A DNA stretch of 7,377 bases from UBA9926 sp964524295 (GCA_964524295.1 CAZGCW010000193.1:1-7377), one strand, 5' to 3'. Numbered from the stretch's first letter, positions 1 to 7,136 are shown. The notes: a model not told the origin generated them from the letters alone. Translations and numbers: made by a program.

Positions 1-1
1 G

Positions 2-1399
2 AAAACGACCCGTTTCCAGGGTTCTGGCAGTTCGCAGATAGTACCAACGCGTTTGGAGCAACCGTTTGATGCGATATCCAGGTTAGTCGAGGCAGAGGGC
101 GGCTGTGCAGTCTATGCAGAAGGCTATAGGCTTGATGGCATAGCGCAGGCTTTTATTATGGACGAGGCTGTTAAGCAGGCTGAAAAAGCCGATCGAGTTA
201 TCCTCGTCGTCGGCTTAACGCACGATTATGAGTCAGAGGGTTTCGATCGCCATCATCTTGGGTTGCCATTGGGTCAACAGGACCTGATTAGAGAGCTTGA
301 ACCCGTCCATCATAAGTTGGTCATGGTACTGCAAAATGGCGCGCCGATTGTACTGCCGGAGGTCAGCCAGGTTGCCGCGATACTGGAAGTGTATCTGGGG
401 GGGCAGGCTGGCGCGTCGGCAATGGCCGATATCATCTTTGGGCGTAGTAATCCCAGTGGCAAGTTAGCAGAAAGCTTTCCTGTCCGGCAGGAGGACCTTG
501 CCAGTCATGCCTGGTTCCCAGGCATCCCAAGGCAATCTCAATATCGCGAGGGTATTTGGGTTGGCTACCGGTATCTTGATAGTACCCATGCTCCCGTTGC
601 TTACCCTTTTGGCCATGGTCTTTCTTATACACAATATGACTATGCTGGGGTGTCAATTACCGGTCTGGGTCCAGAGCCATTTGGCAGCAAAGATGAGTTG
701 CAGGTGCGTGTTCTTGTAAAGAATACGGGGAAGTATGCGGGGGCTGAGGTGGTCCAACTTTATGTGGGTCAAGCCAATCCTTCAGTGCCGCGGCCGAAGA
801 AAGAACTCAAGGCGTTCGCTAAAGTAAACCTGGGTATTGGAGAGGAGAAACGGGTTAGTTTTAATCTGACTTATCGTTCGTTTGCTTTCTGGCATAGTGA
901 AGCCGCTGATTGGCGAGTCGAATCTGACCAGTTCACTGTTTATATCGGATCATCGGTTGAAGATATCCGTTGTGTTGAGACGCTTTCAATCCGGACTGCA
1001 CATGAAATTGGTGAACGAGATCCGAATTTGCATGAGTATTATGAACCCAGCCATCGCAATTTTACGGATGAGGCTTTTGAGACCCTGCTGGGACATGCTG
1101 TTCCGCCAGCGCTTGCCATTAAACCGTTTCAGATGAATTCGACGCTAGCAGAAGTTCAGGGCACTTGGCTGGGTCGTCAACTGATCAAGCAGGTTCGCAA
1201 AATGGCCAACCAGATGCTCGGCGAAGCATCCGAATCTGATCGGGTTATGATTGAAGCGATTGTTTCTCAAATGCCGCTTCGTAATCTTGTTGCCAGTAGT
1301 CAGGGTAAACTCAGTGCCAGCCTGATGAACCGATTGATTCATGGAATGAATGGAGACTGGCTTAAATGCCTATTGGGATCAAAGGTGAGTAGCGAATAG
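2..1399 (+). CDS. GH3 beta-glucosidase-like enzyme, C-terminal part (5' end outside window)
   Basis: This encodes a glycoside hydrolase family 3 enzyme that removes non-reducing-end sugars, probably beta-glucosides, with retention. The frame is open from base 2, and the residues before the TTG at 53 (KTTRFQGSGSSQ) fit the conserved GH3 segment after the catalytic barrel, so TTG 53 is not the start; the N-terminal barrel with the nucleophile Asp lies off the left edge. In the 465 visible residues, the alpha/beta sandwich domain covers about 1-215. It carries ESEGFDR at 77-83, the usual site of the GH3 acid/base or substrate-binding Glu, then LGGQAG and PFGHGLSYT at 202-210. A fibronectin-III-like domain follows at about 228-325 (VKNTG, VQLYV, PRPKKELKAF). 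A helical tail of about 130 residues follows, with the NSTL motif seen in a subset of GH3 proteins. The exact substrate and the cellular location cannot be read, because the N-terminus is missing. Confidence 0.93.
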   Translation, partial: KTTRFQGSGSSQIVPTRLEQPFDAISRLVEAEGGCAVYAEGYRLDGIAQAFIMDEAVKQAEKADRVILVVGLTHDYESEGFDRHHLGLPLGQQDLIRELEPVHHKLVMVLQNGAPIVLPEVSQVAAILEVYLGGQAGASAMADIIFGRSNPSGKLAESFPVRQEDLASHAWFPGIPRQSQYREGIWVGYRYLDSTHAPVAYPFGHGLSYTQYDYAGVSITGLGPEPFGSKDELQVRVLVKNTGKYAGAEVVQLYVGQANPSVPRPKKELKAFAKVNLGIGEEKRVSFNLTYRSFAFWHSEAADWRVESDQFTVYIGSSVEDIRCVETLSIRTAHEIGERDPNLHEYYEPSHRNFTDEAFETLLGHAVPPALAIKPFQMNSTLAEVQGTWLGRQLIKQVRKMANQMLGEASESDRVMIEAIVSQMPLRNLVASSQGKLSASLMNRLIHGMNGDWLKCLLGSKVSSE

Positions 1400-1591
1400 G
1401 TAGGTGCTGTGATTGTTATGGGGTTAAATTTGCTTAGTTGGAGATCGCTGTGAAGTAGGTTAACCCATCGTGCTTCCGGTTAGATGGAGTAGTCCTGTGT
1501 GGGCCTTGCGGCGTTAGAGATAGTAAAAATTGGTAGCGTCTCTTGATTTCACAATCGTATGCTAAGGCAACATGATGGTTGAGCGTAATTT
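1400..1591. other. Intergenic gap between the GH3 gene and the acylase gene
   Basis: This 192-bp gap separates two genes on the same strand. It contains a perfect 8-bp palindrome GGTTAACC at 1458-1465 and a loose inverted pair CCATC (1465-1469) / GATGG (1483-1487). I see no stem followed by a T run that would end the GH3 transcript, and no well-spaced sigma-70 promoter: TATGCT at 1559-1564 resembles a -10 box but has no matching -35 box. The gap is long enough for the acylase to have its own promoter, so an operon with the GH3 gene is uncertain. Confidence 0.5.
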
Positions 1592-1595
1592 ATGA
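1564..1595 (+). promoter_or_regulatory. Possible leader mini-ORF overlapping the acylase start (ATGA)
   Basis: An AAGG Shine-Dalgarno-like sequence at 1564-1567 lies 4 and 7 nt before tandem ATG codons at 1572 and 1575. From 1575 the frame reads MVERNL and stops at TGA 1593-1595, which overlaps the acylase ATG (1592-1594) as ATGA. Such an overlap is the usual geometry of translational coupling. The acylase has only a weak site of its own: GAG at 1581-1583 inside GAGCG, 8 nt before its ATG. That makes re-initiation plausible. The signal is short and could be chance. Confidence 0.35.
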
Positions 1596-4012
1596 AGAAG
1601 AATTTTGTGGTTGGATTTTTTGTCATAGCGGGCATCGGCCTGTGGGCTTATGTGCAACGGATCAATGACTTCCAGGTTACCGGTGCCATGAGATTTGAAG
1701 CTCTGCAGCAGGATGTTGAGGTTCGGCGAGATGCTTATGGTATGGCTTATCTGCTCGCACAGACTGATGATGACCTGTGGCGAGCGCAAGGTTTTGTTAC
1801 CGCGCAGCACCGGTTGTTCCAAATGACCTCCTACCTTGCCATTGTCCGTTCTGAGATGAGTTCAATACTGGGTGAAAGCATGTTGCCATTAGATAAACGC
1901 ATGATCGCTTTGGGATTGCGGGCCAATGCGCGCCGTCATGTTGCCCTGCTCAGTGACCAAGACCGTCACACGCTTGAATGCTATCTCGAAGGGGTCAATG
2001 CCTATATAGAGGATTACAGGCAAGAGCACCCGATTGAGTTATCGCTTGGGTTGTTTAAAAGTTCCCGGTGGGATCTGCTTGATTTAGTGTCTATTCAGCA
2101 TTTTGGTGGCTTCATTCACTCTACCAATATGTCAGCAGAAATATTGACATCAGAACTCATCAGCAAACTGGGTATGGAGCGCGCGGAACAGATATTGCCA
2201 TTGAGTCGAAATCCTGAAAGAACCGGCCAGCAATTCATCGGTGCTAGATTGAGTCATCGGTCGGGCAGTGTGCCTGAGCTTGAACTCACCTCTGCTTTGA
2301 CCTCTCCTGGATCCGAATGGGTGCCAAGGCTGGGGTCTAATAACTGGGCAGTCAGTTCGGCTCGATCAACCACGGGTGCACCGATTGTGGTTAATGACCC
2401 TCACCTTGATGTTCGAAGTATGCCGGGTATGTTACATCCCATTGGCCTGCAGTCTCCGTCTATTCAGGCTGTGGGTTATGCCTTTCCTGGGGTGCCCGGG
2501 ATAATAGGCGGGCGTACCCGACAGGTCGCATTTGGCGTAACCAATGCTTATGGCGATGTCCAGGATTTATATATTGAAACCGTCAATCCAGACAATCCTG
2601 GCGAATATAGAAATGGTGATGAGTGGCTGCGTTTTCAAAACGAGGAGCATACTTTCCGTATCAAAGATGCCGTATCAGACAGTGGCTATAGAGAGGTAAC
2701 CGTTCAGTACAGGAAAACGCGTCGGGGTATTGTCGCATCGGACTTGGGCTTGTTCGAGGATAAGTTACCGGGTGCGACACTTAGCCTGCGTTGGGCGCTG
2801 GACGAGGGTAACCGCGGCGGTATCGGTGTGATTGATATCTTAAAGGCTAAGGATGCCTTTGAGTTTGATGAGGCCTTGGCTGGTTTCGATATCGTGATGT
2901 TCAATTTTGTGTTTGGGGATACGCAAGGGAATATTGGGCATCGAAGCACAGGCAGAATTCCAGTACGCAATGATCGCAATGGAGCGTTTGTCAGGGATGG
3001 AGCCTCCTCTGTTGATCACTGGGTTGGTTGGATTCCGAAGGCAGAAATGCCGGGCCAACTCAATCCGGAAAAAGGCTGGTTAGGCACCGCCAACCATGAT
3101 ACTCGCCCGGACGACTATCGTTATTATTACTCCAGCGGATTCGCACCTTCATTCCGCTATCAGCGCATTGCCGAGCTTCTGGAAAAAACCCCGACAACAA
3201 GCCCAGACGACCATCGCCGCTTTATGCTGGATGTTAAAAATCTTCAGGCAGAAGCTATTATGCCCCATATTCTAGCGGCACTTGGGCGAGACCGGCAGTT
3301 TGATCGCTGGGTTGAGATTCTTCAGTCCTGGGATTTTGAGGAACGAACGGAACTGGTCGCACCGTCTCTCTATCATGCGATTTACCATTATCTTGCTTAT
3401 GTCATTGTCGAGGATGACCTGGGCGCTGATATTGCTAATAATTTCGCCAACAACTGGTATTTCTGGCAGGAAAGAATCCAACATTTATTATTAGAGGACT
3501 ATGGTCGCTATTGGATTGATGATCAAAGAACCGAGGATAAAGTAGAAAGCCTGCATGAGGTTATTCTCAGGGCAGCCAGATTAGGTGAGAAAAAGCTACA
3601 GAAGATCACGGATACTGAACCCACCCTAGTCAAATGGGGTGATATCCACACAATCAGTTTTGTATCCCCGCTGCGTCGAAGTGGTCTTGGAAGCGAGTGG
3701 TTGGGCGGGGGTACTTACGTCAAAAGCGGTTCGGGAGAGACTTTGAATCGGGCCGGCTATTCTCGAACATCCAACATCGAGGATGGGTTCAATACCGGAT
3801 TTTCCGCCAGTGCCAGGCTAGTGATGGATTTGGCGGATACTGACAAAATCAGGGCAGTAGTAGCTGGCGGTGTTGCAGCTCGACAGTTCAATCCGCACTA
3901 TGGTGACCAGATTCCCGTTTGGGTTGAGGGTGAGTTGCTAAACTGGTGGTTAACGAAAGAGAAGATCTTGGAAAACGTCGACAATAAAGTGATCTTGACT
4001 TCCCGGCCTTGA
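1592..4012 (+). CDS. Penicillin acylase family Ntn hydrolase, N-terminally anchored or exported
   Basis: This is an amide hydrolase of the penicillin amidase / acyl-homoserine-lactone acylase family. It is made as one chain that cuts itself into alpha and beta subunits. A short basic start followed by a hydrophobic stretch at about 5-20 indicates a signal anchor or signal peptide, so it should act in the periplasm. The alpha part shows RRDAYGMAYL and the GFVTAQHRLFQM box. The autocleavage site is LGSNNW, with Ser249 as the new beta N-terminus and nucleophile. His271 in NDPHL equals beta 23, a position that is His in cephalosporin and AHL acylases and Gln in penicillin G acylase. Asp322 and Asp325 (GDVQDLY, beta 74 and 77) match the calcium-site aspartates. 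Asn501 in GTANHD (beta 253) fits the oxyanion-hole Asn. The length of 806 aa is normal for the family. The substrate is unknown; N-acyl amino acids, AHLs, peptides or beta-lactams are all possible. The start has a weak ribosome site and an overlapping upstream mini-ORF. Confidence 0.93.
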   Translation: MKKNFVVGFFVIAGIGLWAYVQRINDFQVTGAMRFEALQQDVEVRRDAYGMAYLLAQTDDDLWRAQGFVTAQHRLFQMTSYLAIVRSEMSSILGESMLPLDKRMIALGLRANARRHVALLSDQDRHTLECYLEGVNAYIEDYRQEHPIELSLGLFKSSRWDLLDLVSIQHFGGFIHSTNMSAEILTSELISKLGMERAEQILPLSRNPERTGQQFIGARLSHRSGSVPELELTSALTSPGSEWVPRLGSNNWAVSSARSTTGAPIVVNDPHLDVRSMPGMLHPIGLQSPSIQAVGYAFPGVPGIIGGRTRQVAFGVTNAYGDVQDLYIETVNPDNPGEYRNGDEWLRFQNEEHTFRIKDAVSDSGYREVTVQYRKTRRGIVASDLGLFEDKLPGATLSLRWALDEGNRGGIGVIDILKAKDAFEFDEALAGFDIVMFNFVFGDTQGNIGHRSTGRIPVRNDRNGAFVRDGASSVDHWVGWIPKAEMPGQLNPEKGWLGTANHDTRPDDYRYYYSSGFAPSFRYQRIAELLEKTPTTSPDDHRRFMLDVKNLQAEAIMPHILAALGRDRQFDRWVEILQSWDFEERTELVAPSLYHAIYHYLAYVIVEDDLGADIANNFANNWYFWQERIQHLLLEDYGRYWIDDQRTEDKVESLHEVILRAARLGEKKLQKITDTEPTLVKWGDIHTISFVSPLRRSGLGSEWLGGGTYVKSGSGETLNRAGYSRTSNIEDGFNTGFSASARLVMDLADTDKIRAVVAGGVAARQFNPHYGDQIPVWVEGELLNWWLTKEKILENVDNKVILTSRP

Positions 4013-4192
4013 GCAGAGATTCGGGATCATTCGAGCAGGTCAAGTTAAGGATTGTATTTAGTGAGATCTTCCCCGCCCCGAGTCTTCCTTTGGTTATTAA
4101 GGACTTTCACCGAGTAGCAATCCGAAACCAGGCTTTCTGGTCGGGATGCTGGGTTGATCGACTAATGGTGTTCTAGCGATCAGGTCGATCGC
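4013..4192. other. Convergent intergenic region with alternative hairpins
   Basis: This gap of 180 bp lies between the 3' ends of the acylase (+) and the amidase (-) genes. Hairpin A pairs CCG 4122-4124 plus ACCAG 4127-4131 with CTGGT 4137-4141 plus CGG 4142-4144, with a two-base bulge and a 5-nt loop. Hairpin B pairs AGCGATC 4175-4181 with GATCGCT 4187-4193, and its last base falls in the amidase stop codon. Hairpin C pairs GATCGAC 4156-4162 with GTCGATC 4184-4190 and competes with B for the same bases. A weaker stem pairs TCCTT 4086-4090 with AAGGA 4099-4103. None is followed by a T run on either strand, so an intrinsic terminator cannot be called. The hairpins may protect 3' ends or pause polymerase at a Rho-dependent end. 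Confidence 0.45.
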
Positions 4193-5593
4193 TTACCAGA
4201 GTGTTTTGCTGAGAATACCGACCTCATGCTCTATCACCTCCAGGGCGTCCAGTATTAGGTCTTCCCTGAATCGCTGACCAATTATTTGGACACCACAGGG
4301 ACGCTCTTCAACCAGTCCGATAGGGACGTTCCCGGCTGGAAGCCCCATATAATTGACTCCATAACTGTAAATTGCAGAGGCGAATAAATCTTTGCTACCT
4401 TCGAAGGTCTCATCATAGTCATAATCATAAGTTGGCTGCATCAGGAAAGGCGTTAAGATGAGTGGGTACTGTTCGAGAAAGACATTCCATGGACGTATGA
4501 TGCCGCTGCGATCAGCTACGCCCTGCATGTAGCCTTGATAATCGACCATGTCTGATATTTGGTATAAGTAGTCGAATATGTCCTTGATAGTCTGGCTACC
4601 GTGCTGCCTGACCAGCGGGTCTAAGCCTTCTTTGATTTCAAGCATAGCAACACTCAACCAGGCTGCAGCTGAGTCCATAATGCTCGGCGGTTCAATTTCT
4701 TCAACCTCATAGCCTGCCTGCTGGAGTGAGGCTGCCGCCTGGTCGAGACCTTTGAGAATGCCTTCATGAATAGGATAGCCATGTGATTCTTTAGTGAATG
4801 CGACTTTGATCGGGCTTGTTTTCTGAGGCCCTCTAAAGGGTACGGGTACCCACCACGGGTCCCTTGGATCGGCATGGGACATGACTTCGGTGGCCAGCCG
4901 CACATCCTTAACTTCGCGACAGATTGCACCCTGGACTGACATCAGTTGTGACAATAGTCCACGTTCGGCCGGGGCTGATGGATTGAAAGCGGGAACACGG
5001 CCTAAAGTAGGCCTGATGGTTGAACAGCCGCAGGCTGATGCAGGGAAGCGTAAGGAACCAGCAATGTCGTTACCGTGGTGAATTGGCCCGAAACCAGCGG
5101 CACAAGCCGACCCGGCGCCACCTGAAGAGCCACCAGGGGAGGCACGGTCTCCCCATGGGCTTTTGGTTAGTCCGTGCAGGGGATTATCTGTTGTCCCTCG
5201 CATGGAAAGTTCCGGGGTATTCGTTTTGCCAATGATGATGGCGCCTTCATTCAACAGGTTCTGTACGACCGGGGAGTTAGCCGGTGCTAAATTGTTAGCA
5301 AAGGCAGGGAGTCCGTTGGTTGTCGGTGTGCCTTCAAGGTCGACATTTACCTTGATCGTAACAGGAATCCCTTCAAGCATTCTGGCACTAGCACCCTTGG
5401 CAAGACGAGCATCGACCTCGTCAGCCTGCATCAGCGCCTGCTCGGTATAGTCGTAAACGACGGCATTCAGGTCAGTGTTTTCGGAATGTAATCGATGGGT
5501 AACCGATTGTACGACTTCCCGAGCAGAAAACGACTTGCTGCGAATGCCTTGAGCTAATTCGATTGCGCTGTATTGCCAAAAAGGGGTGCTCAT
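4193..5593 (-). CDS. Amidase-signature family hydrolase
   Basis: This serine hydrolase of the amidase signature family splits carboxamides or small amide-linked compounds to an acid plus ammonia or an amine, probably in the cytoplasm because no signal peptide is seen. The Ser-cisSer-Lys triad is complete: Lys81 in GIPVTIKVNVD, cis-Ser156 in SPGGSSGGAGSA, and nucleophile Ser180 in GNDIAGSLRFPA. The 24-residue spacing between the two serines equals that of mammalian FAAH. Ala178 stands where many members have the first Gly of the oxyanion loop, a common variant. The HGND and RPTLGRVPAFNPS segments and RDPWWVPVP at about 244-252 suggest a distinct bacterial subgroup, rather than GatA, since no GatB or GatC gene is nearby. 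The length of 466 aa is normal. The start is supported by GAGG 7 nt upstream of the ATG and by homology beginning at once. It lies 210 bp downstream of the racemase on the same strand. The substrate is not predictable. Confidence 0.93.
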   Translation of the reverse strand: MSTPFWQYSAIELAQGIRSKSFSAREVVQSVTHRLHSENTDLNAVVYDYTEQALMQADEVDARLAKGASARMLEGIPVTIKVNVDLEGTPTTNGLPAFANNLAPANSPVVQNLLNEGAIIIGKTNTPELSMRGTTDNPLHGLTKSPWGDRASPGGSSGGAGSACAAGFGPIHHGNDIAGSLRFPASACGCSTIRPTLGRVPAFNPSAPAERGLLSQLMSVQGAICREVKDVRLATEVMSHADPRDPWWVPVPFRGPQKTSPIKVAFTKESHGYPIHEGILKGLDQAAASLQQAGYEVEEIEPPSIMDSAAAWLSVAMLEIKEGLDPLVRQHGSQTIKDIFDYLYQISDMVDYQGYMQGVADRSGIIRPWNVFLEQYPLILTPFLMQPTYDYDYDETFEGSKDLFASAIYSYGVNYMGLPAGNVPIGLVEERPCGVQIIGQRFREDLILDALEVIEHEVGILSKTLW

Positions 5594-5715
5594 GATACTG
5601 CCTCAAGTTATTGGATTACTGATGTGTTAAACCCATTCAAATGAAGCGGCTGAATAGAATTGAGTTCGGAAGTTACTTTCTTAGTCCATTGCATTCCTAT
5701 CGTAGCAGTTTACCG

Positions 5716-5797
5716 GGCAGATCAGCTAGTTGCTGCCGTTTTCGTCGAGCTTGGTTTTGGAACTTAGAACCTGTCTCGACCTGGTTATTCGAACCAG
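5716..5797 (-). other. Cluster of three adjacent hairpins between the racemase and amidase genes
   Basis: Three stems lie almost end to end in the 210-bp gap (5594-5803). The first pairs CTGGTT 5781-5786 with AACCAG 5792-5797, a perfect 6-bp stem with a 5-nt loop only six bases beyond the racemase stop codon. The second pairs GTCGAG 5744-5749 with CTCGAC 5775-5780, enclosing GGTT 5753-5756 with AACC 5768-5771. The third pairs GGCAG 5716-5720 with CTGCC 5733-5737. No T run follows any of them in the direction of transcription, so this is not a clear intrinsic terminator. It could be a 3'-end stabiliser of the racemase message or a processing or attenuation site before the amidase. The rest of the gap, 5594-5715, shows only the amidase ribosome site, with no convincing promoter. 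Confidence 0.4.
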
Positions 5798-5803
5798 CCA
5801 GCG

Positions 5804-6949
5804 CTAGTCGGCTTGTATGACTGCGCCGGAATTGATTAAAGCTTCTATAGCGTCAACTGAGAAACCTGCCTCCATTAATAGTTTGCGGGTGTCAGCCCCT
5901 GGAGCGCCAGTTGCCGCTGGCAATTGCGGCGGTGTTCTCGAGAATTTAGGTGCCGGTGCCGCCTGGTGAATACCGTCACGATGAACGAAAGACTGTCTTG
6001 CTACATTGTGTGGGTGTGTGCGTGCCTCTTCAAAATTCAGAATAGGTGCATAGCAAATATCAGTGCCTAGCATGATGGCATCCCATTCTTCCCGGGTCCG
6101 TTGTCTGAAGATCTTGGTTAGGCGATCCTGCAGGGTTGGCCAGTCATCACGAGAATGCTGTGAGGGCAGCTCGTTGTCCGCGCCGAGGCCCGACTTTTCC
6201 AGAAGAAGAGCATAGAATTGAGGTTCTATTGAGCCAACTGAAATGAATTTGCCGTCACGGGTCTCGTAAGTATTATAGAAATGAGCACCGCCATCGAGGA
6301 AGTTTTCTCCTCGGGTATTCGACCAGCTGCCGCTATTCATTAAGCCGAAAATCGCGTTCATCAATAAGGCAGAACCTTCGGTCATGGCCGCATCGATCAC
6401 CTGGCCCTTACCACTTTGCGCTCGCTCATGTAAGGCAGCTACGATCCCGAATGCCAACAACATACCTCCACCACCGAAATCACCCACGAGATTGAGTGGG
6501 GGTACAGGGCCACCTTCTTTCCCGCCGATGGCGTGGAGTGCACCGGACAGGGCAATGTAGTTGATATCGTGCCCGGCAACGTTCGCCATGGGGCCGGTCT
6601 GTCCCCAACCGGTCATTCGGCCATAAATTAACTGATCGTTGCGATCATGGCAGATATCTGGGCTAATTCCGAGCCTTTCAGTCACGCCGGGTCTGAAACC
6701 TTCGATTAGAATGTCAGCGGTTTCGATTAATTTTAATACCGTCTCGACGCCTTCGGCTGACTTAAGGTCGACGGCGATACTGCGTCGACCTCGAGCAAGG
6801 ATGTCTGCCGGGTTAGCGGGTTTCCCGGCAGCGCTCGACCTATCGATGCGGATGATCTCTGCACCCATATCCGCCAGCATCATGCCGCAGAAAGGACCGG
6901 GTCCAATACCTTGGAGTTCAATGACTTTAATACCGTTAAGTGGGCCCAT
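5804..6949 (-). CDS. Alpha-methylacyl-CoA racemase (family III CoA-transferase fold)
   Basis: The enzyme is predicted to interconvert (2R)- and (2S)-2-methylacyl-CoA thioesters, so that methyl-branched chains such as isoprenoid acids or sterol side chains can enter beta-oxidation, which needs the S form. It belongs to the CaiB/BaiF fold, but the racemase residues are all present: His127 in GHDINY, Asp157 in VGDFGGG and Glu242 in IEPQFY. These sit one residue after His126, Asp156 and Glu241 of Mycobacterium tuberculosis MCR, and the surrounding blocks ELQGIGPGPF, RPGVTERLG, RMTGWGQTGP, PPLNLVGDF and LDGGAHFYNTYE resemble that protein closely. This argues against a true CoA transferase. At 381 aa it has a slightly longer C-terminal tail than MCR. 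The ATG has a strong AGAGG site 6 nt upstream. It runs toward the amidase gene and diverges from the symporter gene. Confidence 0.94.
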   Translation of the reverse strand: MGPLNGIKVIELQGIGPGPFCGMMLADMGAEIIRIDRSSAAGKPANPADILARGRRSIAVDLKSAEGVETVLKLIETADILIEGFRPGVTERLGISPDICHDRNDQLIYGRMTGWGQTGPMANVAGHDINYIALSGALHAIGGKEGGPVPPLNLVGDFGGGGMLLAFGIVAALHERAQSGKGQVIDAAMTEGSALLMNAIFGLMNSGSWSNTRGENFLDGGAHFYNTYETRDGKFISVGSIEPQFYALLLEKSGLGADNELPSQHSRDDWPTLQDRLTKIFRQRTREEWDAIMLGTDICYAPILNFEEARTHPHNVARQSFVHRDGIHQAAPAPKFSRTPPQLPAATGAPGADTRKLLMEAGFSVDAIEALINSGAVIQAD

Positions 6950-7032
6950 AAATTACCTCTAAGGTGGTGTTATTAAGTTCTTTCTGTCGATAGGGCGAAT
7001 ACTTTTTCAAGTTCAATATAGCCCAGAACACA

Positions 7033-7055
7033 AGACCCTAGCAGAAAAAGACCCT
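7033..7055. repeat. Direct repeat AGACCCT, two copies 16 bp apart
   Basis: AGACCCT occurs at 7033-7039 and 7049-7055. The gap between the copies includes GCAG (7041-7044), which can pair with CTGC at 7054-7057. The pair lies just upstream of the TATATT box on the racemase side, so it could be a transcription factor site. A 7-bp match can arise by chance. Confidence 0.35.
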
Positions 7056-7076
7056 GCTCACCATTTGTCCTCATCC

Positions 7077-7136
7077 CGTTCAGCTTTTGGTTCTGGCTGG
7101 GTGGTGGCTAGCAGCCTTACGCTATGAAGCTGAGTG
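7077..7136. repeat. Long nested inverted repeat upstream of the symporter
   Basis: TCAGCTT 7080-7086 pairs perfectly with AAGCTGA 7127-7133, and G-U or C-G pairs can extend the stem outward to 7077 and 7136. Inside the 40-nt loop GGCTG 7095-7099 pairs with CAGCC 7112-7116; GGCT 7106-7109 is an alternative partner for AGCC 7113-7116. The structure is centred about 146 bp before the symporter start. It could be an operator, or a leader hairpin if transcription starts upstream of it. Confidence 0.4.

Noticed and set aside
53..55. TTG as the start of the GH3 gene
   Set aside because: The frame stays open to base 2 and the upstream residues match the conserved GH3 core, so the gene begins outside the window.
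397..403. Run of seven G as a possible frameshift site in the GH3 gene
   Set aside because: The frame is intact on both sides and encodes the expected YLGGQAG motif; there is no sign of a frameshift or an alternative product.
1562..1822. 86-codon open frame on the minus strand across the acylase start
   Set aside because: It covers the conserved N-terminal coding region of the acylase and has no recognisable protein features.
4013..4192. Bidirectional intrinsic terminator between the convergent genes
   Set aside because: Good hairpins exist, but no T run follows any of them on either strand.
5781..5797. tRNA T-arm-like string on the minus strand (GGTTCGAATAACC)
   Set aside because: No acceptor stem, D arm or anticodon arm can be built around it; the CTGGTT/AACCAG stem is better read as a simple hairpin.
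5804..6949. Formyl-CoA or carnitine CoA-transferase instead of a racemase
   Set aside because: The His127, Asp157 and Glu242 set and the flanking blocks match alpha-methylacyl-CoA racemase, not the CoA-transferase active site.
6639..6962. 107-codon open frame on the plus strand inside the racemase gene
   Set aside because: It lies antisense to a strongly conserved enzyme, has no family resemblance, and is explained by the codon pattern of the real gene.
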